The notes: a model not told the origin generated them from the letters alone. DNA of 64,000 nucleotides from an uncultured Metabacillus sp. (GCF_947503125.1 NZ_CANNCR010000011.1:62001-126000), one strand, 5' to 3'; shown: positions 37,542-46,356, counted from the first letter of the stretch. Numbers and translations: made by a program.

Positions 37542-38195
37542 ATGACGGCATTGATTGGAAAAAAGTTTGACAATGGTGTTTTAATCATGGCTGATAGAAG
37601 AATTACCTATAGGGGAACGGATGACTTTCATGATCATGAGAAAAAAATAATGGCTTTGAATCATAACGCCATTTTTGCCTTTGCTGGTGTCAAAAATGTT
37701 ATTGATGAGCCAATTGAAGAAATGAAGGCATTTTCCCTTCAAACAAATTCATTAGAAAAAATTGAAGCTCATTCCCAAAAATTATTTAGTGCTTCTTTGG
37801 AATTCTTCAAACATTCCTATCCTGGACACGATTATGCAACGGTTTATTTGCTAGCTGGATTTGCAGCTGATGGTACGTCCCGTGTTACTTATTTCTCTTC
37901 TGATGATCATTTTCAAAAAGGTCATCCCCTTGAATTCTTTTATAAAACATTTCCGAACACAGAAATGGTCTATCTGCGAAAATACTTGGTAAATGAAATT
38001 GATGTGTCAAAGAAATATATAGATTATTATATTCGTCAGTTTTCTTCAGCAATCCGCCAGATAAACAATCAAAAAGTTAGCAAGAACGCGTATTCAATCT
38101 ATTTATCCAAAGAAGGTTTATTTGAGACTGAAATTGATGAAAACGGGAGATTTAAAATAATTCAACTAGAGATGGAAGAGCATAAGCCTCGCTGA
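37542..38195 (+). CDS. Stand-alone proteasome-beta-like Ntn hydrolase
   Basis: Two adjacent ATG codons (37539 and 37542) follow AAAGGAG; the second gives Met-Thr and 217 residues. If Met is removed, Thr becomes residue 1 and the sequence shows Asp17 in MADRR and Lys33 in DHEKKI, the exact spacing of the catalytic triad of proteasome beta subunits. The stretch GVLIMADRRITY and the AIFAFAGV strand fit the same fold. It is not HslV (ClpQ) or the usual 20S subunit, and no ATPase partner is beside it. Substrate and assembly are unknown. Confidence 0.75.
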   Translation: MTALIGKKFDNGVLIMADRRITYRGTDDFHDHEKKIMALNHNAIFAFAGVKNVIDEPIEEMKAFSLQTNSLEKIEAHSQKLFSASLEFFKHSYPGHDYATVYLLAGFAADGTSRVTYFSSDDHFQKGHPLEFFYKTFPNTEMVYLRKYLVNEIDVSKKYIDYYIRQFSSAIRQINNQKVSKNAYSIYLSKEGLFETEIDENGRFKIIQLEMEEHKPR

Positions 38196-38519
38196 ACTGA
38201 AGCCAGGTTCAAATTCTTCCATGCTTTTACCTTTTACGTTAATGCGGTGAAGAATAACTGACTTACAGAAAAAACGCGTTGATGTAAAGGGTTGCAGTTT
38301 AAAAAACTCGGTTATAAGATTTAAAAAAATCGAAAAATGATTTTTTTGCTACATCAAATTATTAAAACTGCAGAAAGGGGGATTTAGGGCTAAAATATAA
38401 AAAGGAGATGAAAAATGGCATGACCCTCTAGTCATAGGCACCAAGTTGTTATAAGATAAATATTATATTATTTTTTTGTATACATTATTAGAAAATTATG
38501 ACAAATTGGTGGGCTCAAA
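38196..38519. other. Intergenic region before the GntR regulator
   Basis: No gene is supported. A GTATAC-centred operator lies at 38473-38490. The first 270 bases contain A/T-rich sequence and an AGGAG (38402) not followed by a credible ORF. Confidence 0.55.
38473..38490 (+). promoter_or_regulatory. GntR-type operator upstream of the regulator gene
   Basis: TTTTTGTATACATTAT is repeated exactly at 40173-40188, upstream of the CoA-transferase gene. The palindromic TGTATACA core is typical of FCD-class GntR operators. Autoregulation is inferred. Confidence 0.6.
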
Positions 38520-39206
38520 TTGATTTCAAAAATCGATCGATCTAAAACTCTTCAAGATCAAGTATATGAATATTTACACGAAAAAATTGTAAGCGGAAAC
38601 ATTAATCCTGGTCAACGTATCGTAGAAAAGCAAATTTCCCAGGAAACAGGGGTTAGCAGAAGTCCGATCCGCGAGGCTATTCGAAGGTTGAATAGTGATG
38701 GTTTAGTTTCTGTCAGTCCGAGGGGTGGAGTAAGAGTGTATCGCCCAACTTTTTCAGATTTTAACTATCTATACGAATGCCGCTTGAGTCTTGAACCAAC
38801 TGCTGCTTATTATGCTGCTTTACGCTTGGATGAAAAGCGTCGTGTCCACATGTCAAATGTAGTTGATGAAATGAACCTGATGGTTAGGAAGAAAGATATT
38901 GAAAAATTAAAAATCTTAAGTACCCAGTTTCACTTCCTAATTGTAAAAGGCAGTGGTAATCCTTACTTATTAAAAATGATGAATCAGTTGTATTCGTTAA
39001 TTTCATTCTACCGTAATGCAGTATTAAATATACCAATGCGATTAGAAGAGGGTGCTGAGGAACATCAAGCGATCTGGCAGGCTATACAATCCCGGGATGG
39101 GAAAGCGGCAGAGGAGTTAATGAAAACACATATTCAACGTGATTTCCAATTTTATCATTCTATGCATTCTGGTGTAACGGATAAGAGGAAAGACCTGAGT
39201 GAATAG
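38520..39206 (+). CDS. GntR-family regulator, FadR/FCD class
   Basis: The TTG start at 38520 follows GGTGGG. The 228-residue protein has an N-terminal winged helix (about 10-75: LQDQVYEYLHEKIVSGNINPGQ, ISQETGVSRSPIREAIRRLNSDGLV) and a C-terminal all-helical FCD ligand-binding domain with metal-ligand residues such as QFHFLIVKGSGN and EEHQAIWQAI. It probably represses the following operon and senses one of its acids or CoA esters. Confidence 0.92.
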   Translation: MISKIDRSKTLQDQVYEYLHEKIVSGNINPGQRIVEKQISQETGVSRSPIREAIRRLNSDGLVSVSPRGGVRVYRPTFSDFNYLYECRLSLEPTAAYYAALRLDEKRRVHMSNVVDEMNLMVRKKDIEKLKILSTQFHFLIVKGSGNPYLLKMMNQLYSLISFYRNAVLNIPMRLEEGAEEHQAIWQAIQSRDGKAAEELMKTHIQRDFQFYHSMHSGVTDKRKDLSE

Positions 39207-39246
39207 AAAAGGAATCTAAAAATTTTGTAAAGGAGTGCGAACGAAT

Positions 39247-40131
39247 TTGGTCTTTCCTAAAAGAATGAAAGTAAGAGATGTCACATTGAGAGATGGTTTG
39301 CAAAATGAACCAGTTTTTGTCGAGACTGACCAAAAGATCAATAAGATTGAACAATTAATTGCGGCAGGTTTTGAACGCTTGGAAGTAACTTCTTTTGTTC
39401 ATCCAAAGTGGGTTCCAGCAATGAAGGATGCAGATGAATTATCTCAAAAATTACCGATGGATCATGGAGTGGAGTATGAAGCTTTAGTCCCTAACCAACG
39501 GGGATTAAGTAGATTCCTAGATTCAAAGATTCATACCGCCCTTTTCTTCCTTTCTGCCAGCACAAAACATAACCAGGCAAATTTAAACAAAAGTACAGAT
39601 GAATCTTTATTAGAAATAAAAGATTTAATTGAAGAAACAAATAAAAGAGGCAGAAGGACAATTGGTGCGATTGCGACCGCTTTTGTCTGTCCATTTTCTG
39701 GAGTGGTCCCTTATTCAGAAGTAGAAAGGATAGCAGAGTTTCTTGTTAACAATGGAGCTAATGAGCTGGGACTTGGAGATACAATCGGGAAGGCAACACC
39801 TAAACAAGTATATGAATATTGCAGCCGTTTAAAAGAAAAATTTCCGGAGATCCCGATTGCCCTACACCTTCATGACACATATGGATACGGGCTGGCAAAT
39901 GTTATGGCCGGAATACAGGCTGGCGTTTATTTAATAGATGTAGCTCAAGCTGGTTTGGGAGGGTGTCCATATGCACCTGGGTCTCCTGGAAACATTCAGG
40001 CAAGCCGTGTTGTGGAATTCTTGGAAAAACAAAATATAAAAACCGGTTTGAACTTAGAGATGCTAAAGAAATTTGATGGTACATTCCCTCAATTATTAAG
40101 TGATGGTCAGGTTGTAACAAAAACAGTATAA
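39247..40131 (+). CDS. Hydroxymethylglutaryl-CoA lyase family protein
   Basis: The start is TTG 39247, 11 bases after AAGGAG; the GTG at 39235 overlaps that site. The 294-residue TIM barrel belongs to the DRE-TIM family: VRDVTLRDGLQNEP with the catalytic Arg-Asp pair, HLHDTYGYGLANV metal ligands and the HMG-CoA lyase loop GLGGCPYAPGSPGN with the essential Cys. It would cleave HMG-CoA (or a close relative) to acetoacetate and acetyl-CoA. It precedes a CoA-transferase gene that could make the CoA ester. Confidence 0.93.
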   Translation: MVFPKRMKVRDVTLRDGLQNEPVFVETDQKINKIEQLIAAGFERLEVTSFVHPKWVPAMKDADELSQKLPMDHGVEYEALVPNQRGLSRFLDSKIHTALFFLSASTKHNQANLNKSTDESLLEIKDLIEETNKRGRRTIGAIATAFVCPFSGVVPYSEVERIAEFLVNNGANELGLGDTIGKATPKQVYEYCSRLKEKFPEIPIALHLHDTYGYGLANVMAGIQAGVYLIDVAQAGLGGCPYAPGSPGNIQASRVVEFLEKQNIKTGLNLEMLKKFDGTFPQLLSDGQVVTKTV

Positions 40132-40172
40132 AAGTAATGAAGATTAAGGATAGGATTTTTTTCTTCTGTTGA

Positions 40173-40190
40173 TTTTTGTATACATTATCT
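40173..40190 (+). promoter_or_regulatory. GntR-type operator upstream of the CoA-transferase
   Basis: This 16-base segment TTTTTGTATACATTAT is identical to that at 38473-38488. It lies 75-92 bases before the CoA-transferase start, marking a second regulated promoter within the cluster. Confidence 0.6.
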
Positions 40191-40264
40191 GAATATTCAG
40201 TTTACCTGTTTTGCAAAAAGTTTTGAAATCAGATAAACAAATAATGAAACAAAGGTGGGAGTCA

Positions 40265-41425
40265 ATGAGAAAACCATTAGATGGTATTAAAGTATTAGAA
40301 TTAGGAAATTTTGTAGCAGCTCCTTTCGCAGGAAAGATTTTTGGAGAATTTGGTGCCGAAGTGATTAAGGTAGAAGATCCAAGAAGCGGCGATTCTTTAC
40401 GCAATTGGCGTGTTATGCATAAGGGAACTTCACTATGGTGGTATGTGCACGCAAGAAACAAAAAATCGATTACATTGAACCTCCGTGAAAAAGAAGGTCA
40501 GGATATGGTGCGGGAATTAGCAAAAGAAGCCGATGTTGTGATTGAAAATTTTCGGCCTGGAAGATTAGAGAGTTGGGGGCTCGGTTATGAAGATTTGAAA
40601 AAGATAAACCCAAGTATCATTATGACTCGTATATCCGGATATGGACAAACAGGTCCTTACAGAGACAAGGTTGGTTTTGGTAGTGTTGCTGAGTCAATGG
40701 GGGGACTTAGATATTTGACTGGTTTTCCTGACCGGCCACCAGTCCGTGTCGGATTAGCTGTTGGTGATTCTATCGCAGGTCTTTATGCCGTAAATGGGAC
40801 GTTATTAGCATTAAGAGCAAGAGATATGGATCCTTTAAAAAGAGGCCAGTACGTAGACGTTGCTCTCACGGAGTCAGTTTTCTCCCTGCTGGAAGGTGTT
40901 CTTCCAGAATATGACATGAAGGGGATTGTAAGAGAGAGAACAGGAGCGACATTAGAGGGAATTGCTCCATCTAATACGTATCTATGTTCGGACGGCAAAT
41001 ATATTGTCATTGCTGCGAATAGTGATAGCATTTTTAAAAGGTTTGCACTTGCGATGGGACGTCCTGATTTTGCAAATGACCCTGTGTATTCAAACAACCA
41101 GGGAAGAGCCGAGCATGCAGAATACCTTGATCAGGTCATTGAGGAGTGGACTAAGAGACATACACAGAAGGAGGTACAGAGAATTCTCGATGAAGCTGGT
41201 GTGCCAGCAGGTCCTATCTACAGCATTGAGGATATCGTTAACGATGAACAGTTTCAAGCAAGAGATATGCTTAAACCTGTTACTTTACCGGATGGAGTAC
41301 AAGTACTGGTACCAGGCATTGTCCCAAAACTTTCTGAAACACCTGGAAGCATTGAATGGATTGGTCCTGAGCTTGGACAACATAACGAAGAAGTCATTGG
41401 TAAAAAACTAAGTAAGCTAAAATAG
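40265..41425 (+). CDS. CaiB/BaiF-family (class III) CoA-transferase
   Basis: The start is ATG 40265 after AAAGGTGG; upstream TTG codons lack a ribosome site. The 386-residue protein has class III features: LDGIKVLELGNFVAAPFAGK, GAEVIKVEDP, NKKSITLNLREKEGQ, ENFRPGRLESWGLGY and the expected catalytic Asp region in VGLAVGDSIAGLYA. It would transfer CoA to a carboxylic acid, perhaps 3-hydroxy-3-methylglutarate, using succinyl-CoA or acetyl-CoA as donor (inferred from the lyase). Confidence 0.92.
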   Translation: MRKPLDGIKVLELGNFVAAPFAGKIFGEFGAEVIKVEDPRSGDSLRNWRVMHKGTSLWWYVHARNKKSITLNLREKEGQDMVRELAKEADVVIENFRPGRLESWGLGYEDLKKINPSIIMTRISGYGQTGPYRDKVGFGSVAESMGGLRYLTGFPDRPPVRVGLAVGDSIAGLYAVNGTLLALRARDMDPLKRGQYVDVALTESVFSLLEGVLPEYDMKGIVRERTGATLEGIAPSNTYLCSDGKYIVIAANSDSIFKRFALAMGRPDFANDPVYSNNQGRAEHAEYLDQVIEEWTKRHTQKEVQRILDEAGVPAGPIYSIEDIVNDEQFQARDMLKPVTLPDGVQVLVPGIVPKLSETPGSIEWIGPELGQHNEEVIGKKLSKLK

Positions 41426-41612
41426 CTCGTTCAGTGTAAGAGTTTAATAGATTTCATCGCTTCTCAATTTTTACAATCCAAAGACCATTTATAGCCAAAC
41501 AATGGACAAATAATCGACCTTTCTCTTCTACATAACAGAAGCGATCAATGTCAGGGTACCATTGATTTTGTACCCTCGGCATCCATAACAAATATTGGGA
41601 GGAATAAAGTAT

Positions 41613-42947
41613 ATGTTGTCGATTTTAGGGTTTGCCATGATTTTCACCTTCTTGTATTTGATCATGACGAAACGAACATCTCCTTTTCTTGGTTTGGCGA
41701 TCGTACCTGTTATTTTTGGTTTAATCGGGGGATTTAGCACAGAATTAGGACCGTTGATGATGGAAGGGATTCAAGGTGTAGCGCCAACTGCCATTCTTTT
41801 GTTATTTGCCATTTTGTATTTTGGTATCATGCTAGATACAGGATTATTTGATCCACTAACTTCAAAGATTATTAAGTTAGCAAAAGGTGACCCGCTTAAA
41901 ATCATTGTTGGAACAGCGGTGTTAGCAGGAATTATTGGATTTGACGGTGATGGCTCTACGACAATGATGATTGTTGTTACAGCTTTTCTGCCACTTTATA
42001 AAAAATTGGGAATTAGCCCTATCATCCTGGCTTCGATCACCATTATGCAAGTCGGGATTACCACACTTGTTCCTTGGGGAGGCCCTGCCGGCCGGGTAGC
42101 AAGTGTCCTGAATCTTGATCCAACCCAATTATATCTTCAAATGCTGCCAGGAATGATTGCAAGCCTGCTGTATGTCGTTGGCGTTGCTTACTTTATCGGT
42201 TTGAGAGAACGAGCTAGATATAAAAGGGAAAGCAGTGAATCACTTTCTTTGTCTGAAGCTAGAATTATGGATGCTGCAATTGAAAGCGCTACAATCGAAA
42301 ACATTGTACCAAAAGAAAAAAGCCTTAAACGTCCTAAACTAATCTGGATTAACTTTTTATTATCAACCGTGATTATGATTGCCATTGTTCTTGAATCGCT
42401 GCCTGCAGCTGTCCTATTTCTTCTTGGCACCGCGATAGCATTGCTTATTAATTATCCGCATATAAATGATCAACGGGATCGGTTGGCTGCCCACGCACCT
42501 AATGCATTAGCCGTTATTGTCATGGTTTTTGCTGCAGGAATTTTCTCAGGAATCTTTAAAGGTACTCCTATCTCTGAATCTATGGCCCACTCGCTGGTCT
42601 CCATTATTCCTACAGAAATGGGAGCTTCTCTAGCCTTGTTTACTGCGATTATTAGTGCGCCTGCTCTTTTTTTAATAGGTCCTGATGGATTTTATTTCGG
42701 GATTCTTCCAGTCTTGGTTGAAACGGCTGCAGCTTATGGTATAGATGCTATAAAAATTGGAACCGCTTCATTATATGGCACTCCCTTCGGTATTATGGGA
42801 CCGCTCGTAGCATCGGTTTATTTACTAGTTCATATAACAGGTATTTCATTAGGTGATCTCCATAAACATGCTGCAAAATGGTCGCTTGGAATCCTGCTTA
42901 TCTATATTATTTTTGGCATATTTTCAGGAATTATTTTGCTATGGTAG
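41613..42947 (+). CDS. CitMHS-family citrate/organic-acid transporter
   Basis: The start is ATG 41613 after GGGAGGA. This 444-residue membrane protein has about 11-12 hydrophobic segments and the CitMHS signatures GFDGDGSTTMMIV and LVPWGGPAGR. Known members import metal-citrate complexes with protons. Here its place with CoA-transferase and lyase genes suggests it imports the acid they break down. Confidence 0.92.
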   Translation: MLSILGFAMIFTFLYLIMTKRTSPFLGLAIVPVIFGLIGGFSTELGPLMMEGIQGVAPTAILLLFAILYFGIMLDTGLFDPLTSKIIKLAKGDPLKIIVGTAVLAGIIGFDGDGSTTMMIVVTAFLPLYKKLGISPIILASITIMQVGITTLVPWGGPAGRVASVLNLDPTQLYLQMLPGMIASLLYVVGVAYFIGLRERARYKRESSESLSLSEARIMDAAIESATIENIVPKEKSLKRPKLIWINFLLSTVIMIAIVLESLPAAVLFLLGTAIALLINYPHINDQRDRLAAHAPNALAVIVMVFAAGIFSGIFKGTPISESMAHSLVSIIPTEMGASLALFTAIISAPALFLIGPDGFYFGILPVLVETAAAYGIDAIKIGTASLYGTPFGIMGPLVASVYLLVHITGISLGDLHKHAAKWSLGILLIYIIFGIFSGIILLW

Positions 42948-43046
42948 ATTGAAGATATTTTAATGAATCCGTGATTGTTAAATCATGTTTTTCTAGAGGA
43001 CTTTTTAATCGAAATCACTATTTAAATAACACGGAGGTATAAAAGA

Positions 43047-43589
43047 ATGTTGTATGCATTTAAAGGGCACTCTCCAGAGGTACATTCAAGCACCTATCTT
43101 GCACCAGGAGCTCAGGTAATTGGCAACATTGAACTTAAAGAACATACATCTGTTTGGTTTAATGCCGTTTTAAGAGGAGATAACGAGAAAATTACAATTG
43201 GGAAAGGCTCTAATATTCAAGACGGTGCGGTTGTCCATGTTGATCCGGGATATCCGATTCATGTGGGGGAACATGTCACAATTGGACATAACGTGGTATT
43301 GCATGGATGCACTGTAAAGGATGGGGCGTTAATCGGTATGGGTGCTACCATTTTGAATGGCGCTGTTATAGGGGAAGGTGCTTTGGTTGCTGCTGGTGCT
43401 CTTGTTCCCGAAGGAAAACTAATCGAACCTGGTGTTTTAGTAGCCGGAGTGCCAGCAAAGGTCATTCGTCCACTTACTTCGGAAGATATCGAGCGTTTAA
43501 AACAAGGTGCACTTCAGTATGTCAAAAACGCCGCAAATTATAGGGAAGAGAACATTACTGAAAAAGAGAATTTTCTTAAAGAAGGATAA
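43047..43589 (+). CDS. Gamma-carbonic-anhydrase-like hexapeptide protein (YrdA/PaaY type)
   Basis: This 180-residue left-handed beta-helix protein has hexapeptide repeats and the metal-binding histidines in VVHVDPG, VTIGHNVVLHGC. YrdA-type proteins are metal-bound; PaaY is a thioesterase that clears dead-end CoA esters. As the last gene of an acid-CoA operon a PaaY-like role is reasonable, but not shown. Confidence 0.9.
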   Translation: MLYAFKGHSPEVHSSTYLAPGAQVIGNIELKEHTSVWFNAVLRGDNEKITIGKGSNIQDGAVVHVDPGYPIHVGEHVTIGHNVVLHGCTVKDGALIGMGATILNGAVIGEGALVAAGALVPEGKLIEPGVLVAGVPAKVIRPLTSEDIERLKQGALQYVKNAANYREENITEKENFLKEG

Positions 43590-43609
43590 TAAGTATTAAT
43601 AATAATCAT

Positions 43610-43646
43610 GCAGATCATCAAAAGTTGATGGGTCTGCCTGTTTTGC
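43610..43646 (+). terminator. Terminator after the organic-acid operon
   Basis: GCAGATCATCAA (43610-43621) pairs with TTGATGGGTCTGC (43625-43637) with minor bulging, followed by CTGTTTTGC. Confidence 0.75.
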
Positions 43647-43762
43647 TATTATCAATCGCAAAAAGATAAATTATCTGAAAAAGTGCACTATATATCACAT
43701 GAAGCAAGTGATAATAGAAACCTATAAAAATTCATTCGTGAGGAAATGATGGAGGCAAAACA

Positions 43763-44074
43763 ATGTATATAAAAAAATTACCTGAGAAAACTGTTGTCCA
43801 ATTATTCAATGCTATCCTTTCCTTAAAAACAGAAGAAGAGTGTGCAGCATTTTTCGATGATTTATGTACCATGAATGAGATAAAGTCGTTCATGCAAAGG
43901 TTAGAAGTTGCAAGAATGCTAAGAAAAGGCGATACCTATATGGACATACAGTTAGAAACTAACGCCTCATCTGCTACAATAACAAGGGTTAAGAAATTAT
44001 TGGATTATGGGAACGATGGCTATCAAATAGTGCTAGAACGTATAGAGAATCACGAGAAGTGTAGGAGGGGATAA
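43763..44074 (+). CDS. yerC: YerC/TrpR-superfamily DNA-binding protein
   Basis: This 103-residue protein matches the YerC/YecD branch of the Trp repressor superfamily: LFDAILSLKTEEEC-like start, FFDDLCTMNEIKSFMQRLEVARML and a helix-turn-helix of Trp-repressor type (MDIQLETNASSATITRVKKLL). Its physiological target is not known to me. It is monocistronic with a hairpin terminator at 44213. Confidence 0.9.
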   Translation: MYIKKLPEKTVVQLFNAILSLKTEEECAAFFDDLCTMNEIKSFMQRLEVARMLRKGDTYMDIQLETNASSATITRVKKLLDYGNDGYQIVLERIENHEKCRRG

Positions 44075-44212
44075 GTCTCCTCAACATGGAAGCTATTCTA
44101 TAAATAATTGCATTCGAAACAATATTATTACTAATTCTTTGATTCAATCTATCATTCACTCGATTTTGATAGATTATTTTCTGCAGCAAATAAAGAAACA
44201 TTAATAAGAAGT

Positions 44213-44243
44213 GGAAGCAATCCGGTGAAGATTGCTTCCTTTA
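44213..44243. terminator. Terminator between yerC and the glutamate dehydrogenase gene
   Basis: GGAAGCAATC (44213-44222) and GATTGCTTCC (44230-44239) form a perfect 10-bp stem, followed by TTTAC on the plus strand. The genes on either side converge on it. Confidence 0.8.
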
Positions 44244-44245
44244 CT

Positions 44246-45506
44246 CTAACATTCAATCGGCATTTTCCAATTTTTAATCCAGCCGCGCGCCTTCATCGCT
44301 TCTGCTAGTCGTCCAACTCCTACTAAGTAGGCAGATTCGCGCATCGTCACGTTTTTCTCTTCTTTCATTCGATACACACTTTCAAACGCATTTGTCATTT
44401 TTTCTTGCAGCTTTTGATTCACTTCATTTTCTGTCCAAAAATAATGCATGGAGTTTTGTACCCATTCAAAATAGGACGTTACATAAAATATCAGGAATGA
44501 CAAAGATGTTCTTTTCCTCCATAATATGATTTCCTTCTGGTGTTGTTGGACCGTTTGCAGCTTCAGCGACTATTTTTGCTTTAATCGTCGGGGCGGTTTT
44601 CCCTGTGATTTGGTTTTCTAATGCGGCCGGCACAAGGATATCACAGTCCATTGCGAATAGTTCATCATTGGTAATATTTTTATTGTTTTCAAACCCATTT
44701 ACCGTTCCGGTTTCATTGACATAATCGATTAGCTTCATAATATCCAGGCCTTCTGGTTGATAGACTCCGCCTTTCGCATCAGTAATCGCAATGACCTTTA
44801 CTCCATATTGATGTAATAATTTTGCAGTGATGGAACCGACATTGCCAAAGCCTTGGATGACAGCTGAAAGATTCGTTAGTTCGAGATTTAACCGTTTAGC
44901 GGCCTCGAGAATGGAGATGACGACTCCTCGTCCAGTTGCCTCGATCCTGCCGACTGATCCGCCAATCACCACAGGCTTCCCGGTGATAAATCCAGGGACA
45001 CTATGACCTGATAACCGGTCAAATTCATCAAGCATCCAGCCCATAATTTGCGGATTTGTATTAACATCAGGGGCGGGGATATCTTTTTCCGGTCCGATAA
45101 TCGGCTCGAGTTCCCGAATAAATCCGCGGCTTAATTCCTCTAATTCTCTTTCTGAAAGCTCGTGCGGGTCAACAATCACTCCGCCTTTTCCTCCTCCGAA
45201 TGGTAATCCGATAAGGGCTGATTTTAAGGACATCCACATCGATAAAGCCTTTACTTCATCTTCGGTTACACTTGGATGGAAGCGAATCCCCCCTTTGGTT
45301 GGACCAAGGATATCTACATGCTGTGAGCGGATCCCTGTATAGCTTACATATTCACCATTGTCACGGCGAATCGGAATGGAAACCTTCATTAATCTGGCTG
45401 GTTTTTTTAAAATCTCATAGACACCTTTTGGGAGTTGCAGTGATTCGGTTGCCCGTTCGATTAAACGTTTGGCAATTTCATAAGGATTGGTTATTTCTTG
45501 GCCCAT
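44246..45506 (-). pseudogene. NAD-dependent glutamate dehydrogenase, frameshifted by a small deletion
   Basis: The first frame (45506 to 44466) gives 346 residues of a RocG/GudB-type dehydrogenase: PTKGGIRFHP, GGGKGG with the catalytic Lys, KDIPAPDV, and the Rossmann motif IQGFGNVGS. It ends at IPDILCNVLF. The family continues CNAGGVTVSYFEWVQN; here TGTAAC runs directly into TCCTATTTTGAATGG, so about 17 bases coding AGGVTV are gone. The rest of the protein (YFEWVQNS to ARGWI) is in another frame down to 44246. The lost glycine-rich loop lies in the active-site region, so the product should be inactive. The start codon at 45506 has only a weak ribosome site. Confidence 0.88.
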
Positions 45507-45645
45507 TTTGGTCTTCTTTCACAGGCATTTCAGAACGAATTTCAGAGATTGGATCTTTATTTTTTTCTTCATGAGGATTTTCGTTTGTTATCTTCGGTTT
45601 TTCCTCCATAACGATATTCTTTACTGGATCTGGTTTGTTTCCCAT
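45478..45645 (-). CDS. Possible 55-residue charged small protein overlapping gdh start
   Basis: ATG 45645 follows AAGGATG and opens a frame of 55 codons ending at TGA 45478-45480, overlapping the first 29 bases of the dehydrogenase gene. The product is highly charged and Lys/Glu/Asn/Pro-rich (for example MEEKPKITNENPHEEKNKD), without hydrophobic segments. It may be translated to couple ribosomes to gdh, whose own ribosome site is poor. I do not recognise a family. Confidence 0.45.
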   Translation of the reverse strand: MGNKPDPVKNIVMEEKPKITNENPHEEKNKDPISEIRSEMPVKEDQNGPRNNQSL

Positions 45646-45676
45646 TATCAAGTCATCCTTTCTATTTTATAAAAAA

Positions 45677-46141
45677 TTAATGAGATGAGTTTCCGTGCTT
45701 TTGTTGTAATTCCTTATCGATACGCATATCGTTATCTGCATCAAGTTCAATATAACGTTCTTCCTGATCGTGCTTTAGGTTAGTTTCTTCTTCGTACTTT
45801 TTTTGCGCTTCCATCGTTCGTTTTGCATAAGGCAGGGCATCTAGCCGATAAATAGATATAGGTTCGCCTGTATCGATACAGATTCCATAGGTTCCATTTT
45901 TGATCCTTTCCAACGCCTCATTGACATCCTCCAAAAGTTTTTGGGAAGACTCATACAGCATCATTTGTTTTTCTTGTTCATCCAGTTCAGTGGCAGTATC
46001 GGCAAATTGATTATCGTAGCTGGACAACTCACCGTAAATATCTAATGATAATTGGTGATTAGATTCTAATTCATCAATAATTCCTTGTTTGATGGTTAAT
46101 AGTTTATTTTCAAAATACTTAAGTTCTTCTTTTGTCAGCAT
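45677..46141 (-). CDS. TraR/DksA-type zinc-finger-like protein (YteA family)
   Basis: The start is ATG 46141 after GGAGGG. The 154-residue protein has an N-terminal coiled-coil helix pair and the DksA-like segment GTYGICIDTGEPISIYRLDALPYA. Only one Cys remains where a four-Cys zinc finger would be, as in the degenerate YteA/YocK branch of Bacillus. It may bind RNA polymerase; the function is not established. Confidence 0.85.
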   Translation of the reverse strand: MLTKEELKYFENKLLTIKQGIIDELESNHQLSLDIYGELSSYDNQFADTATELDEQEKQMMLYESSQKLLEDVNEALERIKNGTYGICIDTGEPISIYRLDALPYAKRTMEAQKKYEEETNLKHDQEERYIELDADNDMRIDKELQQKHGNSSH

Positions 46142-46276
46142 TCTTTTTCCCTCCATTTTTGACTTTTATGTTTCCTTACCCATTCCCTATAAAACTTAAA
46201 ACGGTGAATGAATAGAATCTAGAAATAGACTTATATAAGCCAAAAGTAACAGATTGCTATTTTTAAAAAATTAATG

Positions 46277-46302
46277 GTTTATCGTACGGACAAGACGGTT
46301 AT
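46277..46302 (+). promoter_or_regulatory. Candidate sigma-B promoter for gsiB
   Basis: GTTTAT (46277-46282), a 14-base spacer and GGTTAT (46297-46302) fit the sigma-B consensus GTTTAA-N14-GGGTAT with two mismatches. The position fits with a leader of about 45 bases before gsiB, a classic sigma-B gene. Confidence 0.6.
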
Positions 46303-46356
46303 AGTTACACTAAGTCCGAGAGGACAACACAAAATTTTACAAGGAGGAAATTAAAA

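Noticed and set aside
37055-38281. Inverted 14-bp repeat (AACGCGTTTTTTCT and its complement at 38268) flanking the DUF1450 and proteasome-like genes
   Set aside because: It is short and half of it is a homopolymer run; no target duplication or other sign of a mobile unit was seen.
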